Below are positions 55,815 to 64,000 of a DNA stretch of 64,000 bases, piece after piece; position 1 is the first letter of the stretch; the number at the start of each line of letters is the position of its first letter. The notes under the pieces are model-generated. The model saw nothing but the letters and a program-made list of their open reading frames with translations, was not told the DNA's origin and made no database searches. The stretch covers positions 249,403,436-249,467,435 of the forward strand of contig OZ005648.1 of NCBI GenBank assembly GCA_963930645.1, in the 5' to 3' direction. The position numbers and the translations under genes were made by a program. This DNA is from Salticus scenicus. Lineage: Eukaryota; Arthropoda; Arachnida; Araneae; Salticidae.

Positions 55815-56010
55815 TAGGGGGGTCCGTAAAAAAAATTTCTTATTTTAATATATATACAGTCCCTTATACAATAAATAAACAAATAATAAATGCCATATCT
55901 GAATTTTACTTTTGATTTGCACCAGTTTTGTAAGTGGAAGTATATTTCTATGACTGTTAGTTTAACAGCTGATCACTGTAACATCTATTTTGAATTAACG
56001 TATGTATAAA
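55815..56010 (+). repeat. Dispersed repeat, partner of 51505-51725
   Basis: Contains TTCTATGACTGTTAGTTTAA and AACATCTATTTTGAATTAAC, matching the complement of the 51.5-kb copy. Confidence 0.65.
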
Positions 56011-57503
56011 ATTAAAAAAGAGAGACAGAAAGAAAGCGAAAAAAATAATCTTTTTTTTTTTTTTTTCAATCTAATTTATTTCTAATATCACAGAAGTTAT
56101 ATAGATATTCTAACATATCTATACATATCAGTTCTTAACGATAGAAAAGAAAGAAGAGTGTTAGAATTAAATGCTTTATCATCATCATGAAATTGAAACT
56201 GACAAAAATGGTATCTTGATCGTGAATAAAGGATTGTTCAACCTTTAAGAGTCCCCACTAAAGTAAAAAAAAATTCTTAATGCAATTACAATGGCATTTT
56301 CAGATGAAAATACTCGAAATTTGCATACGTAATTATTGAAATAATAAAAAATCAATGTTGCTCATATTTTGAGTATTTCAAATTGTTTGATTGGAGGAGT
56401 TTATTTTAAACTATTGACATTATATTTAAGATTTGAGTTAAAATAAGATTTCTAATAAAATGAAGCAACTTTTTTTTTATAAAAGATCATATATTAAAAA
56501 TAAATAAATAAATGAGTAATAATTTTTTATGGTGGTCCTGTATGTTTGCAATTAGTAAGATAAGGTCCTAATTTTCAAAAGTAAATAAAGTAAATAAAAC
56601 AAATAAAATAATAAAATAAAATAAATAATAATTTTTTTAAACATAATATTTAATAACATACTGACGATTCAAAAATATTTTTTCAGCAAACTAATGTGCT
56701 TTTGGCGCTACGTTTTTCATTGTAAATCTCTAATTAAGAGGTTGTATGTTATTTGAATAAAATTTACATATATTTTCGTTTTTATTTTCCTGTTTCGTTA
56801 TTATTATCTTTTATTACTATATAATTAGTTTTATAAATATTTATGACTTTCATTTTAATTATTGTTTATTTATTTACTTATATTTTTACTGTCACAAGGG
56901 CCTAAGAAACTACAAATAACTGAGCCAAAATAAAATTATATTCCTAATTGCCGAAATATATATATATTTTTCTAATTAAACAAAATACAATATTGACATT
57001 CAAATTATTAACATGATGTTTACGTTTTCTGAATTTTCCGTAAAATGGTAAATCTCGTCGACCATGATATATAATTCATAATTCATAGCATATAACTTTT
57101 TCTTTCTTTCTTTCTTTCCAAGTTTAAACAGAAAAAGTTATGAATACGTACACACACACACACACACACAAAAAAAAAAAAAAAACGTTAGATTGCATAA
57201 TTTGCTATAGAATAGAGTTATTTTAGCCAGGGAAGACTCCCCTCTTCTATTTTTTAATGTATTATTTTTTCGTTATAAGCATTAAGTTTTTTTTGAAAAT
57301 AACCTCTTTTTTCTTTTTTTTCCCCTGTTAAACGCTAGAAATTTTTATTTTTTAAATCAAATAAATAAATAATAATTACAATAGGGGAGGGGGAATAAAG
57401 CGTAAACCACCGTTAGGTATCTCTTGTGTGATGGTAATCAACTCAACCTAAAAACAAAAATAAATAAATAAATGTGATTAAGTTCCCTTACGGTATTTAG
57501 TTT

Positions 57504-57536
<33 letters not shown>

Positions 57537-57820
57537 TTTTTTTTTTTTCATGATTATTGGTATTTAGATACATCACTGATTTCTTCTTTAATTAAACAGT
57601 TCATCAGAGCATGAACATTGAAAAAAAAAATGCTCATCTATTATCTCTTCTCTGTTAACTAATCGGTTCTTTTTAAGGAAGATTTATTTACCTCACGATT
57701 GTAATGGATTCTTTCTTCAATTTTCCAAATACAAAGTAAATTAATACGACTCTCCACAATACAAACCGTTAAGTGAAAGCAATTAATCTCCTGGCCTATT
57801 TCTGCTAACTTCTCTCCCAA
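56011..57820. other. AT-rich intergenic DNA with microsatellites
   Basis: No gene supported. Microsatellites: (TTTC)n at about 57100-57118, (CA)n at about 57151-57170 with a poly(A) tail, and (CT)n then poly(T) at about 57505-57548. Confidence 0.5.
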
Positions 57821-58195
57821 TTACCGCCCTAATATTTCTCCTTTCCCCACAAGTTTATTTTTAATTCGGATTCCTTGTAGCAATTCGGGCAAAGGTGTGC
57901 GTTCGCTATATTTCAATTTGTCAAAGTGACGGGCCGACCACTTTTCCAGCTTTAAAAGAAGTTTTCGCGCTTATTCCTAGAGGTGTCGTTAGTGTCAACC
58001 CAAGAAACTTTTCACAATGTGACGTCATCGGCGCTCTGAGAGAAAGAGAAGAATATGATGATTAACGAGGAAGAGCAGGAGCCGAGAATACTTGGCGAGA
58101 AACGCAAGAAACAATCCTCATCTTGGCGCGAATTCAGATATGCTTTACGTAATCAGCCGATTCTCGGTTACTAGATTTCACATCGATCCTGAAAA
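57820..58195. promoter_or_regulatory. GC-balanced island with perfect CRE; candidate promoter or enhancer
   Basis: The most GC-rich unique stretch of the right half. The palindromic CRE TGACGTCA is at 58020-58027. TTGGCGCGAATT (E2F-like) and TTACGTAATCAG (C/EBP- or bZIP-like TTACGTAA) follow within 150 bp, and CpG dinucleotides are frequent. No TATA box with a clear downstream frame was found. A host promoter, first non-coding exon or enhancer would all fit. Confidence 0.35.
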
Positions 58196-58524
58196 AGAAA
58201 AAATAGTATCACATTAAAATCCTAATAATATAGAATAAAAATAAACAAATCAGTAAATAAAAATATACATAAGTAAATAAGTGATCCTTTCGAACGTTGG
58301 TCTGTAGTTTTTTTTTTTTTTTTTTTTTTTTTTTACCAATTCATTCTTTCTTTCTTTCCTTTTTTTTTTTTGAGATTACCGTTATTATGGAAAACTAATC
58401 CTCGTTTTATACTATTATGGAAAATATTGTAAAAGAATATTTTTGTAAACTTATGGATATAAGAAATAATCTACTAGAAATATAACAAATCGCTAAATCA
58501 TAGAAGTCACTTTGTCATATTTTA

Positions 58525-58560
<36 letters not shown>

Positions 58561-59031
58561 GTAATCAGTATAACTGAAATCAAGCAGAGACTAATTTATA
58601 ATGTTCTTCTTCTTAATCCCATTTGATTATTGAACAAGTTACAATTTATCATTTTTGTTATTTCTTCCGTATTACCATAATAATCAACAGATGTACAAAA
58701 TGTACTAAAATGTGAAAACATCAGTCAGCTGTTCTGCATTGAAAATAATAATAATAATAAATAAATAAATAAAAGACAAAAATATATTTCCATAATGAAA
58801 AAATGTCATCCCAGTGTTCCATTGTCGGGGTTATTTCAAAATATTTACCGGGCAATATATGTTTGCTTATGAAACCATACATTATGAATTTAATGTAACT
58901 TGCTATTGCTTATAAAAACAAATATTTAAAAAAATATTAATGATCCATTGTCTCATTACATGCCAATTCAATTTCATTTGAAACATTTTTCGTAAGTGAA
59001 TAACGATATTTTTCTTTCATTTTTAATTTAC
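58196..59031. other. AT-rich intergenic DNA
   Basis: Poly(T) at about 58310-58334, poly(A) at about 58529-58559, (AAT)n/(AAAT)n near 58747-58773. No gene. Confidence 0.5.
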
Positions 59032-59997
59032 ATAAAATCTTTTTGTAAAAAAATAGAACCGACTCCAAAAAGGAACTACTATTCAAACAACTAAAAATGA
59101 AAGAAAGTTGGCAGAAAATGGAACTGTAAATTGCGCCTAAAAGTATAAAATAATTTCCTTCGCCAAACAACCTATAACACTACAATTAATCATAACTTTT
59201 GAAGTCGGCGCAAAATTAAATAAAATTTAATTAGTTTTTAAAGGTTTGTCTTTAGATCGGTAGCAACAAATGCTGTTGTTTCGAATGATCCATTTTCATG
59301 TTTCCTTTATTATTTTATCACTGTATACAATTGGCCCATTAGTAGCATCTACATAGAACAGTGAACATTCTTCACAATGCGGTATTTATGTTTCTACGAA
59401 GTTAGAGTTTCCTTTGCAAATTTGGTATAACTTTGATAACTATCATCTTTGATGGCTTTTGGATTTGGGGAACAAAACGTAAGGCAAAAATATACACGCA
59501 AGATGTATATTTTCATAATATATATTGTACGATGTGTTGTTTCATATCCTTGATTTATCTCTTGATATACCTTATGAAAATAATCATGATATCCCAAATA
59601 AATTAAAGATGTTTGCCAGATAATTTTGTGATTTTTCTTTCACCAAGGACGTCAGATACCAGCATCTTCGCCAACTTTTGCTGCTTACGAAATCTTATTT
59701 GATTTCTTGAATCAAATTAGTTCTCGGTTGCGTTTTGCAAGTAACAATGTGAGATGTGTATTTTGAATAGGATTTGATTTTTGTATTGAACAAAGGTATC
59801 AACTTTTATTTAATTTTGCGCCGACTTCAAAAGTTATGATTAATTGTAGTGTTATAGGTTGTTTGGCGAAGGAAATTATTTTATACTTTTAGGCGCAATT
59901 TACAGTTCCATTTTCTGCCAACTTTCTTTCATTTTTAGTTGTTTGAATAGTAGTTCCTTTTTGGAGTCGGTTCTATTTTTTTACAAAAACATTTTAT
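59032..59997. mobile_element. Fold-back element with two 194-bp arms
   Basis: The left arm (59032-59225) and right arm (59804-59997) are equal in length and nearly perfect reverse complements; I see a single difference near the outer edge. Landmarks: ATAGAACCGACTCCAAAAAG, GAAAGAAAGTTGGCAGAAAA, GTATAAAATAATTTCCTTCG and AACTTTTGAAGTCGGCGCAA. The 578-bp spacer is non-coding AT-rich DNA. No confident target duplication. Near-identity of the arms implies recent origin or gene conversion. The ACCGACT / AGTCGGT word links it to the neighbouring array. Confidence 0.93.
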
Positions 59998-60019
59998 TTT
60001 TCTCTTTTCAGTGAAAACT

Positions 60020-62490
60020 TATTTATATAACAGAGCATCAGAAGACGCGTTCGACGGAAGTTTCACAAATCATAAGTTCCAAGAAAAGTGACATTACTCA
60101 AAAAATGGTTTATGTCACTGAAAAATACATGAAATGCACCCAATGTGAAAAAAAAAGTTACATCTCCATCTAGAAAGTTATCCACTCGAGAGACAGTTGT
60201 GCCAGTTTTATTATAGTCAAGTTATTTTTAAGTTGATTTTTCTCAAATGCTGCATTTTTAAGTTGTGTTACTTTTCTTGCCTTTATCGGATATGAGCAAA
60301 AAACTATATATTGAACGAACATACGTTAAATTAAAAAGTCTTTAGAAATGTAAAGGACGGATACGTTGTATTCGAAACCGAAAATTCTGTTAGGCATATA
60401 TATTGTACTTTGCAGTGAATACGTGTCACCCGCTGCGCTGGAAATTGCGCAGCGTAAAGTTCAAATAAAGAGCAAAATATCCATTGCCGCTGACGGACAG
60501 ACGTTTCAACATCGATACTTACATACTGCTTTTACCATTGTAGCTGCATGCGTTCAGAAGTTAGAGTGAAAATAGATTTTTGTGAGTATCCTGTAATTTG
60601 TTTATATCCTAATGAAATCATAATGAAACTTATTTCAGGCCAAGATCATTACGACAACAAAAAAAGTATTAAAATTGAATCATCTCTTACGAAGTTATAA
60701 GCTAACAAATTTCAACAACAACAACGAGAAACATGGTTTGCATTGAGAACCTCTTCCTTTATGAAGTCGGTTTAAAACGTCTATGCGTTAATCGATGTGA
60801 CCGCTTACAATAACCATACTTTGAATTTTCCATAGCATAAATGTCACCCGCTACTCTACAACATATGCAATGTCGTTCAAGTGTGCACAAAATAGGAAAT
60901 TGTGAACAAACAAATGTACGTTTTTAAGCGTTCTGTTTTTAGCATTAATTTCTAAACTATCTTTCCGTACTACATCGATGATGCTCTGCAATTTTATAAT
61001 TCACTTTTTCCCCTGTCTTGAAACGTTTCCGAGATAGGATCGCTAACTCCACTCTTTTCCACCAGGTGGCGCTTTAGGCGGTTGAATCGCGTAGCACATG
61101 TCCATTTTACAATACCTACATACCACTTTTATAACTATAGCTGCAGCTGTTCAGCAGTTAAAAGAGTCGGGACTGACATTTTTGGGCACCCTGTATTTTC
61201 TTTTGATCGTAAAGATCTTACAATGGGATTTATTTCAGACCAAGACACTAAAACAAAAAATATCAAAATCGGATCATCTGTTCAGAAGTTATGAGCTAAC
61301 AAACAAAAACAAAAACAAAAAACATACGCTTTGAATTATGAACCTTCTCCTTTTTGAAGTCGGTTAATTAGAGCAACTCTTACGAAATTATAAGCTTACA
61401 AACACCAACAACAACACATAGCTTGAATAAAGAACACCCTCCTTTCTGAAGTTGGTTGAAAACGACTTTGCGCTAATCGATGTGACCGCTTACAGTAACA
61501 GTACTTTGAACCACAGAGTATACGTGTCATCCGCTACGCTGCAAAGTGTGCAACGTAGTTCAAGTGTGCACAATGTAGGAAATTGCGAACAAACAACTGC
61601 ACGTTTTAAGCGTTCTATTTTTAGCAATAATGTCTGAAAACTGTCTTTTCGTAGTAAATCGAAGATGCTCTACAACTTCGTAATTAACTTTTCTCCCATC
61701 TTGAACCGATTTTGAGATAGGAGCTCTAATTCCGCTGTTTTTCACCAGATGGCGCTTTATTTTCTTTAGATTGTAAAGAAGTTATAATGGGACCTACTTC
61801 AGACCAAGATCTCTACAACAAAACAAAAAGTATCAAGTAACCGTATTTTGAACTATATAGCGTATGTCTCACCAGCTACGCTACAACGTGAGCAATGTAG
61901 CTCAAGTATGTATAGTGTAAGAAATTGCGAACATAAAAATGCACGTTTTTAGCCTTGTATTTTTAGCATCAATAACAAAATTATATTTTCGTACTAAATC
62001 GATGATGCTCTGCAATTTTATAATTCACATTGTCCCCCTGTCTTGAACCGTTTCCAAGATATTAACGTTAGTATGAATGTCTAAACTATCTTTTTGTACT
62101 AAATCGGTGATACCCTTTAGCTTTGTAATTCACTTTTTCTGTAGAACCGTTTTCGAGATAGGAACACTAACTCCGCTATTTTCCACCTGGTGGCGCTGCA
62201 AGCGGTTTAACCTTGCACAGTATGGCCACTCTGCTATACTTACATACCATTTTTATCACTATAGCTGCAGCCGTTTAGCAGTTAAAAGAGTTGGGACTGA
62301 TTTTTTTGGGTACCCTGTATTTTCTTTAGATCGTAAAGATATTACAATGGGACCTATTGTAGACCAAGACCTTTTCAACAAAACAAAAAGTATCAAAATC
62401 GGAGCATCCGTTCAGCAGTTATGAGCTAACAAACATAAAAAAAACATACGGTTTGAATTGAGAACCTTCCTTCTTTTTTTGAAGTCGGTT
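60020..62490 (+). repeat. Array of diverged repeat units ending GAAGTCGGTT
   Basis: The end word GAAGT(C/T)GGTT occurs near 60764, 61356, 61447 and 62482. Recurrent blocks include TGTCACCCGCT and close variants (60427, 60846, 61524, 61867), AGGAAATTG(C/T)GAACA and variants, ATCGATGATGCTCTGCAATT (60973 and 61998), CCAGGTGGCGCTTTA and variants (61063, 61747, 62184), ACTATAGCTGCAGC(T/C)GTT (61133, 62263) and CAGACCAAGA(T/C/A). Units are shuffled and partial, suggesting nested insertion and unequal exchange. Open frames of 60-115 codons here (e.g. 62077-62424) follow the repeat and have no known domain. Confidence 0.75.
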
Positions 62491-62739
62491 AAAAACTCGA
62501 TGACTGCACTGTATTTATAAAAAATATTTCTTTAATGTTTTAATTTTTACAATGAATAAGTGAAGAAATATTATGCGATAAAAATTGTTTTTTTGAAAAA
62601 TTAATGCATTTATATTATGTGTATAATCGCAATAAAAATTTACAAGAATATTTCTGAGAAACTATGGTCAAAAGAGATTTCTTTCTGATCATTAATAAAC
62701 ATAACTGATATGTTTCGACGCGCTAAAATTGAGATTCAA

Positions 62740-62741
<2 letters not shown>

Positions 62742-62790
<49 letters not shown>

Positions 62791-62806
62791 TATTGTCATT
62801 TATCTA

Positions 62807-62837
<31 letters not shown>

Positions 62838-62838
62838 T
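62742..62838. repeat. (TA)n(GA)n...(TA)n compound microsatellite
   Basis: (TA) about 12 units, (GA) about 12 units, a 25-bp unique spacer and a second (TA) run. Confidence 0.96.
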
Positions 62839-63938
62839 AAAGAGGCAAAATAGATTTCAAATGGATTGAGGAATCATACTCGACAAGTTTCTCATCTAAG
62901 AATATAATATTAAACTATTGAAAAATATATTTGTTATATGTAAAGCAACTTTAAACAACTTAACTCTTTGAAGTTGGTGCAATATAGATTTGTCAGTGAT
63001 GTACAAAAAATATTGCAAAACAAATCCTTTCCTATTTATCAAACACGTGTGTTTAAACGAGGTTTAAAATAACGTAAATTATTGCTTCTTATTTTTATAA
63101 CGATTTATTTACACTTTCGTAAAGCGAATCAAACGGATGTTGCTGAAGATATTATTACTGTCAACAATTTTACAGTTGAAATTCAATTTGCATTGTGTTA
63201 CTTTTCATCGATTTAAATTCCTCTATTCTTTAATGTCTAGACAGCTAAGTTTAATCATTTTTCTGTCGTATCTCGTATTTGTTTATCGAACTCTATTTCA
63301 CATACTATTACCGCTTGTTTCATCATTTCTTCCAAGAAAAATAGATTTGAATGTTAAAACAAATCTGAATATTTAGAGTTTTAATTCGGATGATTCAGCG
63401 TTTTATTAGTCATGATTCATTTATTCGTACCGAGTACGTTTCATTGCGTCTTGCGACGCTTTTACATAAAACAGAATGAATCACTTCGGTACCTATAAAT
63501 GTAAGAAAATTTTGTAAATAGATTATTTAAGTCCAGATTTCAAAGAATTAACATATGCATATATACATACATATATACATATATATTTATATTTATACAT
63601 ATACATACAATATAAGTGTATAAACGCGATGCGTCATGGTGTCATGTGTTTATACGTATATATTAATTTCTTGCTAATGAATGAATTCTTTGGATCTTTA
63701 CACATAGAGAAAGACAATGAGTCAATTGAATTTTTTTTATATTAGAACAAAGAAAAATAATGATAATTTATATAATTCTTTAAGGATAGAAACTTAGTAT
63801 ATACTATAAATGTAAGTTTAATTATGAAGGTGTTTAAGAAAACAGCTATTTTATGTGCCGTTTATAATATAAAATTGAAATTAGTTTTAATTAATGTAAT
63901 TAAATAATATTAAAAATTAATGAGTAAAAAAATCTCTA
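62839..63938. other. AT-rich intergenic DNA
   Basis: The 79-codon frame at 63137-63376 is hydrophobic and compositionally AT-driven, without a motif. (ATAC)-rich stretch at 63558-63610. Confidence 0.5.
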
Positions 63939-64000
63939 AATAAACACTATAAAATGCAAAAAAACTCACAGCAATTGTTTCGGGTCGAAATGAAACACGA
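63939..64000 (-). mobile_element. Penelope-like repeat with hammerhead-like core, copy 2 (cut by window edge)
   Basis: Homology with copy 1 starts at AATAAACACTATAAAATGCA and runs to the window end. The minus strand shows the stem II 3' side CGACCC followed by GAAACAATTG; the CTGATGA half lies beyond the edge. Differences from copy 1 in stem III and stem I (ATTGCTGTGAG versus ATTGTTGCGAG) would weaken the fold. Confidence 0.55.

Noticed and set aside
62077..62424. 115-codon frame in the GAAGTCGGTT array
   Set aside because: Follows repeat blocks found in other frames elsewhere in the array; no known domain.

Overview
Eukaryotic, strongly AT-rich, repeat-dense intergenic DNA with no convincing host protein-coding exon. 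Long poly(A)/poly(T) runs, many microsatellites, and relics of non-LTR retrotransposons, Helitrons, hAT, pogo, piggyBac-like, Tc1/mariner-like and Penelope-like elements all point to a metazoan, most likely an arthropod. A chelicerate, perhaps a spider, is my guess from the style of the repeats; I could not test it. Most open frames are short and either cross microsatellites or lie in repeats.

Layout. 0-7 kb: AT-rich DNA with a 17-bp hairpin (428-488), a dead LINE 3' end (about 2250-3150) carrying a clean hAT MITE with an 8-bp target duplication, a 946-bp element with GGAGAAGG inverted ends, and a faint transposase-like frame (6447-6728). 7-14.3 kb: a pogo/Tigger-type MITE; a dispersed element with an internal 172-bp tandem array (9421-10083); several roughly 345-bp repeat units. 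14.3-17.6 kb: a 3.3-kb element with about 175-bp inverted ends, inserted into one of those units and itself carrying a TTAA-flanked piggyBac-like MITE. 18-26 kb: AT-rich DNA, two higher-complexity islands that may be regulatory, and a 1.3-kb element (23554-24880) built around iterated GGGGCACAGTGGACCAC motifs. 26.8-28.8 kb and 47.0-49.2 kb: two closely related non-autonomous Helitrons. 29.8-30.3 kb: a decayed Tc1/mariner-superfamily element. 31.0-31.6 kb: a homeodomain/POU/GATA-like motif cluster.

37.457-39.534 kb is the most striking object: a 2,078-bp fold-back element with a 9-bp target duplication (ATAAAATTA). It is made of 12 direct and 3 inverted copies of a 146-148-bp monomer, and each monomer carries four GCCCA boxes spaced 11, 10 and 21 bp apart, i.e. 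about whole turns of the helix. At 40.2 kb and at the right edge of the window are two copies of a repeat that on the minus strand can fold like a type I hammerhead ribozyme, as known from Penelope-like elements.

44-64 kb: possible regulatory islands (45.7-46.3 kb; 57.8-58.2 kb with a perfect CRE), a third decayed Helitron-like 3' end, a 426-bp near-palindrome, a tRNA-derived SINE or tRNA relic, a 190-bp tandem duplication, a fold-back with two equal 194-bp arms (59032-59997), and an array of diverged repeat units (60.3-62.5 kb).

The window reads as layered transposon insertions around a few unique islands that could be regulatory DNA of a gene outside the window. No operon- or pathway-level gene organisation is present.
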